A DNA stretch of 64,000 nt, from NCBI RefSeq assembly GCF_000814905.1, contig NZ_JXAG01000048.1:62001-126000 (forward strand). The letters are read 5' to 3'. The position numbers and the translations under genes were made by a program. Shown here in pieces: positions 9,648-21,234 of the stretch. The first letter of the stretch is position 1; each line of letters begins with the position of its first letter. Source of the DNA: Enterobacter sp. Bisph1 (GTDB lineage: Bacteria > Pseudomonadota > Gammaproteobacteria > Enterobacterales > Enterobacteriaceae). Under the pieces are notes generated by a model. The model worked only from the letters and a program-made list of their open reading frames with translations. It did not search any database and was not told the origin of the DNA.

Positions 9648-10601
9648 TTATTTTTGCTGCTGATAAAACTCCGCCAGCGTCATTCCCTGCGTTCTGCCCG
9701 CCAGCCATGTAAACAACTGCTCCAGATCCTGATACAACCCGTCAATGGCGGCCTCATCCTTAAAGGTTGGGCTGCCGCCCGGCATAAATTCTGAAGAGTG
9801 CAGCATAAATTCGACGTAGCCATTGCCCTGATTCAGGCATTTTTGCGCCACATCAATCATCTGTGCCGCGTTTCCACCCGCAGGACGAAGCCAGTTGACT
9901 GAAGGTGAACGGTATTTACCGCGCAGCCGGTCATAGCTCTGTTTAACCGCATTAAGCCAGCCTGGATGTTTATATTGAATGCTCATGGGAACCTCAAGCA
10001 GCGTGCTGGTTCCCGGCTTCGAAATATCGTCAACGTCAATGAAATAAGCATGCTGTGGGAAATGCTGATAATCCGTACCACCGGAACCTTGCGGCGCGCC
10101 TTTAGCGTTACGCCAGTTCACACGAGGCGTCACCGAGCAATCCACCTGGTATCCCAGCTCGATAAGCAATTTGGCATAGCGGCTGTCGAACGCCCAGCGT
10201 CCGGCGCGATGACTCAGCATTTTGGTATTGAACGTCTCTTCCAACAGCTGCGTCATAAAACGGACTTTTTCACGCATAACGTCGAGAGGGTATTCAATCA
10301 GATAGGGTTGCCAGCGCCAGTCATCGCCCGTTAAGTCATGATCGGGCGGACTGTTCCAGGCATGCAGATGCATGCCAACCTCGCCTGCACCACGGGCAAT
10401 AACGTCTTTTGCGAATTCGACAAAGAACGGATCCGTTGCCATTTCATAATTGGTTAGCCACACGGGCTTGAACCCGAAGCGATCGCACAATGCCTGGAAA
10501 CGTGCCAGGTAGCGCGCGTTCTCGGTTTTGATCTCACGCCGATTTTGCCAGAGGTTATCGCCCTCGGTATCAATCGTGATGATAAACGCAGGTTTATCCA
10601 T
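9648..10601 (-). CDS. wabN: polysaccharide deacetylase family protein, WabN-like
   Basis: 317 residues from the ATG at 10601. The longer frame to 10712 has an unconserved N-terminus. NodB-type features are IITIDTEGDN (metal Asp) at the N-terminus, EVGMHLHAWNSP near residue 93 (metal His) and LSHRAGRW near residue 155. Klebsiella WabN deacetylates an outer-core GlcNAc to GlcN, and a WabH-like gene is present here, so the same job is likely. It stands alone on the minus strand, divergent from waaQ. The symbol is by similarity and context, not proven. Confidence 0.65.
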   Translation of the reverse strand: MDKPAFIITIDTEGDNLWQNRREIKTENARYLARFQALCDRFGFKPVWLTNYEMATDPFFVEFAKDVIARGAGEVGMHLHAWNSPPDHDLTGDDWRWQPYLIEYPLDVMREKVRFMTQLLEETFNTKMLSHRAGRWAFDSRYAKLLIELGYQVDCSVTPRVNWRNAKGAPQGSGGTDYQHFPQHAYFIDVDDISKPGTSTLLEVPMSIQYKHPGWLNAVKQSYDRLRGKYRSPSVNWLRPAGGNAAQMIDVAQKCLNQGNGYVEFMLHSSEFMPGGSPTFKDEAAIDGLYQDLEQLFTWLAGRTQGMTLAEFYQQQK

Positions 10602-10754
10602 ATTTAGCTCAGATTTTATAAAAGTCAGCGCTATGTTAAGCATTCCTACAACATTGAGTAAACCAGAATAGATAAATTCCTGAGAGTATGGAGAAAGAGT
10701 GCAAGAGCCCATCAGGTCTATTAGAATTGCAGGTACGTTGTTGCCGATAAAACG

Positions 10755-11822
10755 ATGATGAATAATTTACACAACACGCCAGATTTACGCATTTTACTGA
10801 TTAAATTACGTCACCATGGTGACATGTTACTGACAACGCCATTGATTAACTCGCTTCGCCAGCGCTGGCCCGCTGCGCAGATCGATGTGCTGTTGTATGA
10901 AGAGACACGCGACATGCTGGCAGCGCATCCGGCGATTCACAGGGTTTATGGGATCGATCGTAAATGGAAGCAGTTGGGTGCGGTTAAACATATGCTTAAA
11001 GAGTGGCAGTTGCTGCGCACTCTTCGGGCACGCCACTATCATCTGGTGATAAATCTCGCCGATCAATGGCGCAGCGCGATTGTAACTCGTTTTACCGGCG
11101 CGCCGGTTCGTCTTGGCTTTGGCTTCAATAAGCGTAAAAATGCTTTTTGGCGTTTTTGCCATACGGAGCTTGCTTCGGTCAAAAACCATCAAGCGATGCA
11201 TACCGTGGAGCAGAATTTATCGATTCTCGCCCCGCTAGCCATTCCTGCCGTCTCAAATGTGACCATGAGTTACAGCGCGGACGACTGGGAACATGCCCGT
11301 CAAAAGCTTATCGCCCACGGCATTGACGATCGCTACATTGTGATTCAGCCAACATCGCGCTGGTTCTTCAAATGCTGGGACGAAGGCAAAATGGCGCAAA
11401 CTATCGCCGCGCTGCAGCAGGAAGGACATACCATTGTGTTGACCGCCGGGCCGGATAAAAAAGAGCTTTCGATGATTGACCGTATCCTCAGCGCCTCGCC
11501 GCAAAGCGGCGTGGTTTCGCTGGCAGGCCAGCTTTCGCTGCGCCAGTTGGCTTCCCTTATCGATCATGCCGAGCTGTTTATCGGCGTTGATTCCGTGCCG
11601 ATGCATATGGCCGCCGCGCTGCAAACGCCTTGCGTTGCCCTTTTCGGCCCGTCAAAACTCACATTCTGGTCACCCTGGCAGGTCAATGGTGAAGTTATCT
11701 GGGCGGGTGATTATGGTCCCCTTCCCGATCCTGACGCCGTCGATACCAAAACCAGTGAACGCTATCTCGACGCCATACCTGTTGATGCGGTGGTCGCTGC
11801 CGCGAAGAGGTGCCTGGCATGA
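10755..11822 (+). CDS. waaQ: LPS heptosyltransferase III
   Basis: 355 residues, GT9 family. It adds the branching third heptose to HepII. The acceptor loop LIKLRHHGDMLLTTPLI and the donor site GVDSVPMHMAAALQTP with ALFGPSK are intact. It starts a second core operon, waaQ-wabG-wabH-GT2, possibly running on into waaA. Its stop overlaps the next ATG by four bases (ATGA), so translation is coupled. Confidence 0.9.
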   Translation: MMNNLHNTPDLRILLIKLRHHGDMLLTTPLINSLRQRWPAAQIDVLLYEETRDMLAAHPAIHRVYGIDRKWKQLGAVKHMLKEWQLLRTLRARHYHLVINLADQWRSAIVTRFTGAPVRLGFGFNKRKNAFWRFCHTELASVKNHQAMHTVEQNLSILAPLAIPAVSNVTMSYSADDWEHARQKLIAHGIDDRYIVIQPTSRWFFKCWDEGKMAQTIAALQQEGHTIVLTAGPDKKELSMIDRILSASPQSGVVSLAGQLSLRQLASLIDHAELFIGVDSVPMHMAAALQTPCVALFGPSKLTFWSPWQVNGEVIWAGDYGPLPDPDAVDTKTSERYLDAIPVDAVVAAAKRCLA

Positions 11823-12946
11823 AACGTCATCGTCTGGCGATTGTTCGGCAAAAATACCGTCCTGATGGCGGTGCGGAGCGCTTTGTCTCCCGCGCGCTCA
11901 TGGCCCTTGGCAATCAGGATCTGGAATTAAATGTCATTACCCGCGAGTGGCAAGGGGAGCGCCAGCAAGATTGGCATCTCCATATTTGCAATCCCGCGAA
12001 ATGGGGGCGCATCAGCCGCGAACGAGGCTTTGCTAAGGCGGCACGCGCGCTCTGGCAGGCGCAGCAGTTTGATATCGTGCAGAGCCACGAGCGCATTGCG
12101 GGCTGCGATATTTATCGCGCTGGCGACGGTGTGCATCAGCGCTGGCTGCAACAACGTGCCCGCATTCTTCCCGGCTGGCGGGCAAAAATGCTAATGCACG
12201 ATAGCTATCACCGCTATGTGATGCACGCCGAACACGAAATGTACCAGGCACCAGAGTTGAAAGCGGTGATCTGTAATGCACAGATGATCAAAAAAGAGAT
12301 CGTTGAAGACTTTAGTGTTGACGCAAAAAAGATTCATGTCATTTATAATTCGATTGATTCCAGCCGTTTCGTTCCAGCAGAAAGCACCCAGCGCGCACTG
12401 TTGCGCCAGCAGTATGGGTTGCCTGCCGCGGCCACTGTTTTTTGTTTTGTAGGATCCGGTTTTGAACGAAAAGGCCTCGCCGCGGCGATTGAGACGGTAG
12501 CTGGCACCCCAGCTTACTTAATCGTCATCGGCCAGGATAAAGCAGAAAAGCGCTATCAGGCGCTCGCCCAATCTTTGGGCTGTAAAAATCGGATCCGTTT
12601 TATGGGTATGCAAAAAGAGACGCTGCCTTTTTATCAAGTTTCCGATGGGCTGTTACTGCCCACGCTATATGATCCTTTTCCCAACGTCATTCTGGAAGCG
12701 ATGGCCTGCGGTTTGCCCGTCATCACTTCAGATAGCTGCGGTGGGGCGGAATTTATCGAGCAGGGCAGAAATGGTTTCTTCTGTGACGCGCTGGATATCA
12801 ACCGGTTACGAGACGCTGTAATGGCCGTTCCGGCACTGGAAAAGAGTAATGAAATGGGCATGAAAGCCCGGGATAAGGTTAAGGACTCAACCCCAGAAAA
12901 GCTGTCGACCCAGCTAATTTCGCTTTATAAAAATATTCTGGATTAA
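11819..12946 (+). CDS. wabG: family 4 glycosyltransferase, WabG-like (core galacturonosyltransferase)
   Basis: 375 residues from the ATG at 11819, which overlaps the waaQ stop; an ATG at 11810 is less likely. GT4 fold: N-terminal VRQKYRPDGGAERFV, and the donor motif YDPFPNVILEAMACGLPVIT near residues 282-301. The N-terminus matches Klebsiella WabG, which adds GalA to HepII, better than E. coli WaaG, as far as I remember them. The next gene follows after 1 base. Confidence 0.8.
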   Translation: MKRHRLAIVRQKYRPDGGAERFVSRALMALGNQDLELNVITREWQGERQQDWHLHICNPAKWGRISRERGFAKAARALWQAQQFDIVQSHERIAGCDIYRAGDGVHQRWLQQRARILPGWRAKMLMHDSYHRYVMHAEHEMYQAPELKAVICNAQMIKKEIVEDFSVDAKKIHVIYNSIDSSRFVPAESTQRALLRQQYGLPAAATVFCFVGSGFERKGLAAAIETVAGTPAYLIVIGQDKAEKRYQALAQSLGCKNRIRFMGMQKETLPFYQVSDGLLLPTLYDPFPNVILEAMACGLPVITSDSCGGAEFIEQGRNGFFCDALDINRLRDAVMAVPALEKSNEMGMKARDKVKDSTPEKLSTQLISLYKNILD

Positions 12947-12947
12947 T

Positions 12948-14051
12948 ATGCGCATCCTGATGATTATTGATGGCTTACCCGGTGGAGGCGCTGAAAAGAC
13001 TGTCCTCACGCTCTCCAGCGGCTTAGTGAAAATGGGACACCAGGTCTCACTTTTTTCCTTGCGAAAAGTTTGCGATTACCCCATTCCGGAAGGTGTGGAT
13101 TTTCAGGTAATTCAGGATAAATGCAAAAAACCATGGCGCAAGCTCACGGAGATCCCGCGCCGGGCAAAGCTGCTTGATAAAGCCATTACTGTGGCAGAGC
13201 GCAGCGGGAAGTTTGATATTGTCTTTTCCCATTTGCACAAAACCGATCGCATCGTTGCCCACAGCCGCGCGCTCGTTCGCGATAAAGTCTGGTTTTGTAT
13301 TCATGGCATGTTCTCTTTCTCCTATCTTTGCCACCGCCGTGGAATTTCGCGCTGGTTTAAGAATTTGAAAATTCGCCATACCTATGAAAACCGTAACGTG
13401 GTGGCCGTCTCTTCAGCCGTACTGCGCGATCTTACCGACACGCTGGCGATTCCTCTGCGCCGCAGCGCGGTGATTCATAATCCTTTCGATATTGAAGCTA
13501 TTCAGAAACTGGCCGAACAGCCGTTTGAAATGCAGGGACGTGAATACCTAATCCACGTCGGGCGTTTCCACGAACATAAACGGCACGATCGCCTGCTGCG
13601 CGCGTATGCCCTCAGTAAAATCGACGCCCCTTTAGTGATGATGGGGAACGGCTCTGAGGAGAAAATAGTCCAGTTAAAGGCCCTTGCCGAAAGCCTCGGC
13701 ATTGCTGATCGGGTCACGTTCCGTGAGTTTGTGCCTAACCCCTATCCGTGGATCAAAGGTGCGCGCCTGTTAGTGTTAAGTTCAGACTGCGAAGGGTTTG
13801 GTAATGTGCTGGTCGAAGCGATTATTTGCCAGACGCCGCCGGTGAGCACTAACTGCCCGGGCGGACCGGCCGAAATTTTGACGGGACCGCTGGCGCGAGG
13901 GCTGAGCGAACTCAGCGACGCGTCGTTGGCAGCCACCCTTGCGGATATTTACGCCACGCATCCCCAGGGTTTGGATAGCGAGAAAATTTTGTCCTACGGT
14001 ATCAATGCGATTTGTCAGCAGTATATTGCGCTGGCGGAAAATAATAATTAG
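12948..14051 (+). CDS. wabH: family 4 glycosyltransferase, WabH-like
   Basis: 367 residues. It starts MRILMIIDGLPGGGAEKTVL, a GT4 acceptor loop, and has the donor motif SSDCEGFGNVLVEAIICQTP near residues 281-300. It resembles Klebsiella WabH, which adds the outer-core GlcNAc later deacetylated by WabN. A WabN-like gene lies just upstream on the other strand, which supports this role. The symbol is by similarity. Confidence 0.75.
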   Translation: MRILMIIDGLPGGGAEKTVLTLSSGLVKMGHQVSLFSLRKVCDYPIPEGVDFQVIQDKCKKPWRKLTEIPRRAKLLDKAITVAERSGKFDIVFSHLHKTDRIVAHSRALVRDKVWFCIHGMFSFSYLCHRRGISRWFKNLKIRHTYENRNVVAVSSAVLRDLTDTLAIPLRRSAVIHNPFDIEAIQKLAEQPFEMQGREYLIHVGRFHEHKRHDRLLRAYALSKIDAPLVMMGNGSEEKIVQLKALAESLGIADRVTFREFVPNPYPWIKGARLLVLSSDCEGFGNVLVEAIICQTPPVSTNCPGGPAEILTGPLARGLSELSDASLAATLADIYATHPQGLDSEKILSYGINAICQQYIALAENNN

Positions 14052-14062
14052 TCAGGTTTCTT

Positions 14063-15052
14063 ATGCAAATTTCAACGCCGGTGTTAAGCGTGGTGGTTGC
14101 CGTTTATAACGGCGAAGCGTTTCTCGACCAGTTCTTCACCTGTTTGGTGGCGCAAAAAATCGACAGTATGGAAGTGATCATCGTCAACGATGGTTCAACG
14201 GATAGATCCATGCAGATTGTTGAACAGTGGCGCGATCGGCTGCCGCAGCTGCAGGTTATTGAGCAACAAAACCAGGGCGTTTCGGTTGCCCGTAATACCG
14301 GGCTTGCCCAGGCAACAGGGCAATATCTCTCTTTCCCGGACATTGATGATGTTTTCAAACCCGGGATGTATCAGCGCCTGCTGGATATGGCGATAACGGG
14401 TAATCTGGATGTGGCGACCTGCAACGGAAACTATGTCTGGGAAAATAATAAGAAACCAACCCGACCGATTCTTCCGCCCGAAAAGGTGCAATCAACGGGC
14501 GTGATGACCGGTCCGGCGTGGCTTAAACAGGCGCTGGATTCGCGTAAATTCCTCCACGTCACCTGGCTCAATATTTACCGCCACGATTTTATTCGTCAGC
14601 ATAAATTTCACTTCGAGCCGGGCCTTCGTCATCAGGATATTCCGTGGACCACGGAAGTTTTGCTGGCGGCCGAGCGCGTGCAATATACCAGTGAACAGTT
14701 CTACGATTATTACATTCACTCTGCATCTGTATCGCATATGCCGGACACTGACGACACGCTGATTCGCTCGGCGCGCCATTACATGAAAATTCTGCAAATG
14801 CTCGACGCCATCAACCAGCGCTATGCGGATAAAGTCAAAAATATCCCCGCCTGTTACTGGCAGATAGCCAAAGAAGGGCTCGGCATCATCCACACCTTTG
14901 ATAACATGAAGGATGAGAGCAAAAAGGCGATGATCATTCGCGAATTTTTCGACAAGGGTATCTGGAGCCTTATCTGGAAAAGTGCTAAAAGCCCCCGTTT
15001 GCGCTGGCGCCTTGGTCGCCGCTATTTCCGTCTCAGAAGGTATCTGGCATAA
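14063..15052 (+). CDS. family 2 glycosyltransferase (core oligosaccharide)
   Basis: 329 residues. GT2 features are LSVVVAVYNGEAFL, VNDGSTDRSM near residue 41 and a DID-type metal motif (SFPDIDDVF) near residue 94. The C-terminus is strongly basic (many Arg), as in membrane-associated core glycosyltransferases. It is the last dedicated core gene before waaA. The sugar is unknown. Confidence 0.75.
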   Translation: MQISTPVLSVVVAVYNGEAFLDQFFTCLVAQKIDSMEVIIVNDGSTDRSMQIVEQWRDRLPQLQVIEQQNQGVSVARNTGLAQATGQYLSFPDIDDVFKPGMYQRLLDMAITGNLDVATCNGNYVWENNKKPTRPILPPEKVQSTGVMTGPAWLKQALDSRKFLHVTWLNIYRHDFIRQHKFHFEPGLRHQDIPWTTEVLLAAERVQYTSEQFYDYYIHSASVSHMPDTDDTLIRSARHYMKILQMLDAINQRYADKVKNIPACYWQIAKEGLGIIHTFDNMKDESKKAMIIREFFDKGIWSLIWKSAKSPRLRWRLGRRYFRLRRYLA

Positions 15053-15119
15053 GGTATAGCTTTAAGCGGGCTAAATGCTTAGAATTTGCCCGCCGAATCT
15101 TAAAAAAACGGATAGTCGC

Positions 15120-16394
15120 TTGGAATTGCTGTATACCACCCTGCTTTACTTAATTCAGCCTCTGGTGTGGGTGCGATTATTACTTCGCAGCCGCAAAGCC
15201 CCCGCTTATCGCAAACGCTGGGCTGAACGCTATGGTTTTTGTCGTAACAAAGTGAAGCCGGACGGTATTCTGCTCCATTCCGTTTCAGTGGGCGAAACCC
15301 TGGCGGCGATCCCGCTGGTTCGCGCGCTGCGCCATCGCTACCCTTATTTACCTATCACCGTCACCACCATGACGCCCACCGGCTCAGAACGGGTGATGTC
15401 CGCGTTTGGTAAAGACGTGCATCATGTCTATCTACCCTATGATTTGCCCTGCGCGATGAACCGTTTCCTTAATAGCGTTCGCCCGAAGCTGGTGATCGTG
15501 ATGGAAACCGAACTGTGGCCGAACATGATTTCCGCCCTCAAAGCCCGCCAGATCCCCTTAGTGATCGCCAACGCGCGCCTGTCAGCGCGTTCTGCGAAAG
15601 GGTACGGCAAGCTGGGTAAATTTACGCGCCGCCTGCTGAGCAAAATTACGCTGATCGCTGCGCAAAATGAGGAAGATGCCGACCGTTTCCTGCAGCTCGG
15701 CCTGAAGCGCAGCCAGTTGACGGTGACCGGCAGCCTGAAATTCGATATCTCCGTCACGCCGGAACTTGCCGCGCGTGCCGTGACCCTGCGCCGTCAATGG
15801 GCACCTCGCCGCCAGGTGTGGATTGCCACCAGTACCCATGATGGCGAAGAGGAGATTATTTTACAGGCACACCGCAAGCTGCTGGAAAGTTTCCCTGATT
15901 TGCTGCTGATCCTGGTGCCTCGCCACCCGGAACGTTTCCCCGATGCGCGCAACCTGACGCAGAAAGCCGGGTTCAGCTATACCCTGCGCAGCTCGGGCGA
16001 AATCCCATCTGCCAGCACGCAGGTGGTGATTGGCGATACGATGGGCGAGCTTATGCTGCTGTACGGTATCGCCGATCTGGCGTTTGTTGGCGGCAGCCTG
16101 GTCGAGCGCGGCGGTCATAACCCCCTTGAGCCTGCGGCGCATGCGATCCCGGTGCTGATGGGACCACATACCTTTAACTTCAAAGATATTTGCGCACGCC
16201 TGCAAGAAGCGGAAGGGTTAATTACCGTGACCGATGCGGATTCGCTGGTGAAAGAGGTTTCTACCCTGCTGCGCGACGAAGATTACCGCTTATGGTACGG
16301 CCGTCATGCGGTAGAAGTGCTGCATCAGAATCAGGGCGCGCTGGCCCGCCTGCTTCAGCTTTTGCAACCCTATTTGCCTCAGCGGAGCCATTAA
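15120..16394 (+). CDS. waaA: 3-deoxy-D-manno-octulosonic acid transferase
   Basis: 424 residues from a TTG at 15120, which aligns with the E. coli N-terminus ([15 protein letters not shown]). An in-frame ATG at 15075 would add 15 unconserved residues. It adds two Kdo residues to lipid IVA. An N-terminal membrane anchor (about residues 2-20) is followed by the catalytic glutamate in [11 protein letters not shown] near residue 60, and by METELWPNM and [15 protein letters not shown]. Its stop overlaps the waaE start (TAATG). Confidence 0.94.
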   Translation: MELLYTTLLYLIQPLVWVRLLLRSRKAPAYRKRWAERYGFCRNKVKPDGILLHSVSVGETLAAIPLVRALRHRYPYLPITVTTMTPTGSERVMSAFGKDVHHVYLPYDLPCAMNRFLNSVRPKLVIVMETELWPNMISALKARQIPLVIANARLSARSAKGYGKLGKFTRRLLSKITLIAAQNEEDADRFLQLGLKRSQLTVTGSLKFDISVTPELAARAVTLRRQWAPRRQVWIATSTHDGEEEIILQAHRKLLESFPDLLLILVPRHPERFPDARNLTQKAGFSYTLRSSGEIPSASTQVVIGDTMGELMLLYGIADLAFVGGSLVERGGHNPLEPAAHAIPVLMGPHTFNFKDICARLQEAEGLITVTDADSLVKEVSTLLRDEDYRLWYGRHAVEVLHQNQGALARLLQLLQPYLPQRSH

Positions 16395-17164
16395 TGTCCA
16401 AACGTTTGTCGGTGGTGATGATCGCCAAAAACGCGGCGCATCTGCTGCCCGATTGCCTGGCGTCTGTCGACTGGGCCGATGAGATCGTGCTGCTCGATTC
16501 CGGTAGCACAGATGACACGGTGGACATCGCCAGCCGCGCGGGCGTAAAAGTGTTCAGCCATACCGACTGGCCGGGCTACGGGGTACAGCGCCAGCTGGCA
16601 CAGCGTTACGCCAGCGGCGATTACATCCTGATGCTGGATACCGACGAACGGGTCACCGAGGAGCTTGCCGCGAACATTCGTGCCACCCTGGCTGCGCCGC
16701 AGCCGGGAGCCGTCTACAGCATCGCCCGACGTAACTATTTTCTTGGCCGCTTTATGCGCCACAGCGGCTGGTATCCGGATCGCGTAACGCGCCTGTATGA
16801 GCGCGAGCGCTATCAGTACAATGACAATCTGGTCCATGAATCGCTGGATGCGCCGCAGGCGCAAGTGATCGCCCTTAGCGGCGATTTGTTGCATCTAACC
16901 TGCCGCGATTTCGCCAGCTTTCAACGTAAGCAGTTCAATTACGCCACGGCGTGGGCGCAGGAGCGTCATCAGCGCGGTAAAAAAACCTCGCTGGCGGGGA
17001 TTTTCGCGCATACTGTGGGCGCGTTTGCCAAAACGTTGCTGCTGCGCGGCGGCGTGCTGGATGGTAAACAGGGCTGGCTGCTGGCGGTGGTTAACGCGCA
17101 GTATACTTTCAATAAATACACCGAGCTGTGGGCGCTGAACCACGGTTATTCAGAGAAAGAATAA
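16394..17164 (+). CDS. waaE: LPS core beta-1,4-glucosyltransferase
   Basis: 256 residues from the ATG at 16394. GT2 family: [23 protein letters not shown] near residue 36, and MLDTDERV near residue 80. The place between waaA and coaD is that of waaE (kdtX) in Klebsiella and Serratia, where it adds a glucose to HepI. It overlaps the waaA stop by one base and is followed by coaD after 3 bases, so waaA-waaE-coaD are co-transcribed. Confidence 0.88.
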   Translation: MSKRLSVVMIAKNAAHLLPDCLASVDWADEIVLLDSGSTDDTVDIASRAGVKVFSHTDWPGYGVQRQLAQRYASGDYILMLDTDERVTEELAANIRATLAAPQPGAVYSIARRNYFLGRFMRHSGWYPDRVTRLYERERYQYNDNLVHESLDAPQAQVIALSGDLLHLTCRDFASFQRKQFNYATAWAQERHQRGKKTSLAGIFAHTVGAFAKTLLLRGGVLDGKQGWLLAVVNAQYTFNKYTELWALNHGYSEKE

Positions 17165-17647
<483 letters not shown>

Positions 17648-17655
17648 GCTCCCGC

Positions 17656-18465
17656 TTATTTCTGGCAGCCCCGGCAATAAAAGGTGGAACGCTGCGCATG
17701 TTTTGCCGCCACGATCGGCATGCCGCAGACGCGACACGGTTTGCCTTCACGGCCATACACCTGCAGCTCCTGAGCGAAATAGCCCGGTTTTCCGTCGCTT
17801 TGCAAAAAGTCTTTTAGCGTCGTGCCGCCCTGTTCAATCGATCGCAACAGTACCGCTTTGATCACCCGCACCAGAATTTCACACTCCTGCATTGAAAGTG
17901 ACGAGGCCAGCCGATCGGGATGGATCCCGGCAGCAAACAGTGATTCGCTGGCGTAGATATTGCCCACGCCGACCACCAGCTTGTTATCCATCAGCCAGGG
18001 CTTAATCGCGGTCTTTTTCTTCGCGCATTTCCGCCGCAAATAATCCGCGTTAAACGCGTCGCTAAGGGGCTCGGGGCCGAGGTGCGCCAGCACGTTGTGA
18101 CCTTCCAGCTCTTTTGTCCACAGCCACGCGCCAAAGCGACGCGGATCGGTGTAGCGCAGCACTTTGCCATTGCTCATCACCAGATCGACATGGTCATGCT
18201 TTTCAGCGGGCAGTTCATGGGGAAGAATACGCAGGCTACCGGACATGCCGAGGTGAATGATTATCCAGCCGTCAGGCAGCTCAAGCAGCAGATATTTGGC
18301 GCGGCGCTGAACGCTCAGTACCGGTTTATCGCTCAGGCTATGGATCTCTTCGGAAACCGGCCAGCGCAAACGCCCGTTGCGCACTACCGCATGAAGAATG
18401 GTTTCGCCAACGAGGTGCGGTTCAATGCCTCGGCGACTGGTTTCGACTTCGGGTAACTCAGGCAT
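17656..18465 (-). CDS. mutM: formamidopyrimidine-DNA glycosylase
   Basis: 269 residues. It removes 8-oxoguanine and cuts the abasic site. Catalytic Pro2 and Glu3 are in [13 protein letters not shown]; the DNA-binding helix-two-turn-helix and C-terminal zinc finger (CRVCGMPI ... FYCRGCQK) are complete. It is the last gene after rpmB-rpmG, separated from them by a hairpin that may allow partial read-through. Confidence 0.97.
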   Translation of the reverse strand: MPELPEVETSRRGIEPHLVGETILHAVVRNGRLRWPVSEEIHSLSDKPVLSVQRRAKYLLLELPDGWIIIHLGMSGSLRILPHELPAEKHDHVDLVMSNGKVLRYTDPRRFGAWLWTKELEGHNVLAHLGPEPLSDAFNADYLRRKCAKKKTAIKPWLMDNKLVVGVGNIYASESLFAAGIHPDRLASSLSMQECEILVRVIKAVLLRSIEQGGTTLKDFLQSDGKPGYFAQELQVYGREGKPCRVCGMPIVAAKHAQRSTFYCRGCQK

Positions 18466-18497
18466 CTCGTCTCCGCTTTACGGGTGGTCAGAAATGC

Positions 18498-18523
18498 AAA
18501 AACCCCGACAGTGCGGGGTTTTT
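18498..18523 (-). terminator. hairpin terminator between rpmG and mutM
   Basis: An AAAACCCCG/CGGGGTTTT stem with short loop 18 bases after the rpmG stop. On the minus strand it is followed by U residues. It should reduce mutM transcription relative to the ribosomal protein genes. Confidence 0.8.
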
Positions 18524-18540
18524 GTGCAAGAAAACTAAAA

Positions 18541-18711
<171 letters not shown>

Positions 18712-18728
18712 TTATATCCTTTAAGTAC

Positions 18729-18986
<258 letters not shown>

Positions 18987-19181
18987 TTAGCTCGAGCTTC
19001 GTATGGGGTATCGGCGCCTCGTCAGGCTTTACAGCCCGGTCATCGCAGTTCTATGTGAACTCTCGATTGCCAGGCCCAATTGCCAAACCCGAGATTCTCA
19101 AAGGTGGCGTAGTATACGCTGAGTCGGCGGTGTGCTCAAGTCCCGAACAGACAAAGATCCCGATGGATCGCGCAAAGCCGC

Positions 19182-19856
19182 CTAAATCCATCCCCGTTCG
19201 GCAAATGAAACATACTCACCACGGCCGATAACCAGATGATCGAGCACCCGGATATCCATGAACTGGCAGCATTTTATTACCCGCTCGGTAATCTGCCTGT
19301 CCGCTTTACTCGGCTCAGCATTACCCGACGGGTGATTATGCGCGAGGATCACGGCGGCCGCATTGACTTTTAACGCTTCGCGCAAAATTTCTCGCGGATG
19401 CACCTCAACCTGATTAATGGTGCCGGTAAAAAGCCGACAGTGTTTCAGTATCCGGTTCTGGTTATCCATCAGAATCACCATAAACACTTCGCGCTCTTCG
19501 CCGGACAGCTGGCTTTGTAAAAACTCGCGCGTCATCTCAGGGCTCAGCAGCGAGCTATCCTCCAGCAGGCGCGCATTATAGTAACGCCGCGCCAGTTCGC
19601 CGATACCGCGTAGCTGAGCGTATTTGGCGAGGCCGATACCCTGCACATCTTTAAAATCCTCAAAATCGGAGGAGAGCAGCGTATATAACGAACCAAAATG
19701 CTTCAGCATCTCGCGTGCCACGGTAAGTACGCTCTTGCCGTGGGTGCCGGTGCGTAGAAAAAGCGCCAATAACTCTGTATCGGACAGCGACTCAATACCG
19801 AACTGCAACATCTTTTCGCGCGGCTTCAGCGGGTTAATAACAATATCCATCTTCAC
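19182..19856 (-). CDS. radC: RadC/YicR family JAB-domain protein
   Basis: 224 residues. An N-terminal helix-hairpin-helix region (about residues 50-85, [18 protein letters not shown]) is followed by a RadC JAMM domain with the metal motif [14 protein letters not shown] near residues 172-185. The biochemical role is unsettled; despite the name it is not clearly a repair enzyme. It is divergent from coaBC. Confidence 0.92.
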   Translation of the reverse strand: MKMDIVINPLKPREKMLQFGIESLSDTELLALFLRTGTHGKSVLTVAREMLKHFGSLYTLLSSDFEDFKDVQGIGLAKYAQLRGIGELARRYYNARLLEDSSLLSPEMTREFLQSQLSGEEREVFMVILMDNQNRILKHCRLFTGTINQVEVHPREILREALKVNAAAVILAHNHPSGNAEPSKADRQITERVIKCCQFMDIRVLDHLVIGRGEYVSFAERGWI

Positions 19857-20019
19857 TCCTCCTCATCCCGAATCCATGCTGCCACATCTGCCGTGACCCG
19901 CAACTGCACCGCGATATCGCTGCGTAACGCCTCGCAAAGTGGATTGCGGGCAAGCACGCGACGACACAATGATTGTGATAAAATGCTCAACTTCTGGTGA
20001 CATCCAACAGGAAAGAATC

Positions 20020-21234
20020 ATGATCAGTCTGGCGGGTAAAAAGATTGTCCTCGGTGTGAGCGGCGGTATTGCGGCCTATAAAGCGCCCGAACTGGTGCGC
20101 CGTCTGCGTGAGCGCGGCGCGGAAGTGCGTGTCGCCATGACCGAGGCGGCTAAAGCCTTTATTACGCCGATGAGCCTGCAGGCGGTTTCCGGCTATCCGG
20201 TTTCTGATAGCCTGCTGGATCCCGCCGCCGAAGCGGCAATGGGGCATATTGAGCTGGGTAAATGGGCCGATTTGGTTATCCTCGCGCCCGCCACCGCCGA
20301 TTTAATTGCGCGCGTTGCTGCCGGTATGGCTAACGATCTGGTGTCGACAATCTGTCTTGCCACCCCTTCGCCTGTTGCCGTGGTTCCCGCCATGAATCAA
20401 CAGATGTACCGTGCCGCCGCCACCCAGCATAATTTGCAGGTGCTGGCCTCACGCGGGCTGCTGCTGTGGGGGCCGGATAGCGGTAGCCAGGCCTGCGGCG
20501 ATGTTGGTCCCGGTCGCATGCTCGATCCGCTGACCATTGTGGATATGGTCGCCGCGCATTTCTCGCCGGTGAAAGATTTGCAGCATCTGAACATCTTAAT
20601 TACCGCCGGTCCAACGCGTGAGCCGTTAGATCCGGTGCGTTACATCACCAATCTTAGTTCCGGTAAGATGGGCTTTGCCATTGCCGCCGCCGCCGCAAGC
20701 CGCGGCGCGAAAGTCACGCTGGTTGCCGGTCCGGTCTCGCTGGCGACGCCGGCGCTGGTCGAACGGGTCGATGTCACTACCGCGCTGGAAATGGAAGCCG
20801 CCGTTCAGAGCCGTGCCCAACAGCAACACATTTTTATTGGCTGCGCCGCCGTGGCGGACTACCGCGCTGCCAGCGTGGCTGAGGAAAAAATTAAAAAGCA
20901 AGGCGATGAAATCACGATAAAAATGGTGAAAAACCCCGATATCGTCGCCGGTGTCGCTGCGCTTGCTGAGCATCGCCCTTATGTCGTTGGGTTTGCCGCC
21001 GAAACAAATAATGTGGAAGAATATGCCCGGCAAAAACGCGCCCGCAAGAACCTTGATCTGATTTGCGCCAACGACGTTTCGCAGTCAAATCAGGGCTTTA
21101 ATAGCGATAACAATGCATTACACCTCTTCTGGCAGGAGGGTGACAAACGCTTGCCGCTGGAGCGCAAAGAACTTCTGGGACACCTATTACTGGACGAGAT
21201 CGTTACCCGTTATGATGAAAAAAATCGACGTTAA
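20020..21234 (+). CDS. coaBC: bifunctional phosphopantothenoylcysteine decarboxylase / phosphopantothenate-cysteine ligase
   Basis: 404 residues from the ATG at 20020 (a longer frame from 19939 is not conserved). The N-terminal flavin-binding CoaC half has [13 protein letters not shown] and the active-site flap [10 protein letters not shown] near residue 158. The C-terminal CoaB half starts near residue 190 ([15 protein letters not shown]) and carries the KIKKQ lysine region. It makes 4'-phosphopantetheine for CoA. The stop lies 20 bases past the start of dut, so translation is coupled. Confidence 0.96.
   Translation: MISLAGKKIVLGVSGGIAAYKAPELVRRLRERGAEVRVAMTEAAKAFITPMSLQAVSGYPVSDSLLDPAAEAAMGHIELGKWADLVILAPATADLIARVAAGMANDLVSTICLATPSPVAVVPAMNQQMYRAAATQHNLQVLASRGLLLWGPDSGSQACGDVGPGRMLDPLTIVDMVAAHFSPVKDLQHLNILITAGPTREPLDPVRYITNLSSGKMGFAIAAAAASRGAKVTLVAGPVSLATPALVERVDVTTALEMEAAVQSRAQQQHIFIGCAAVADYRAASVAEEKIKKQGDEITIKMVKNPDIVAGVAALAEHRPYVVGFAAETNNVEEYARQKRARKNLDLICANDVSQSNQGFNSDNNALHLFWQEGDKRLPLERKELLGHLLLDEIVTRYDEKNRR

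Noticed and set aside
10681-10755. GCAGGTACGTTG before waaQ as an ops/JUMPstart element
   Set aside because: It only partly matches GGCGGTAGCGTG and lacks the rest of the JUMPstart sequence.
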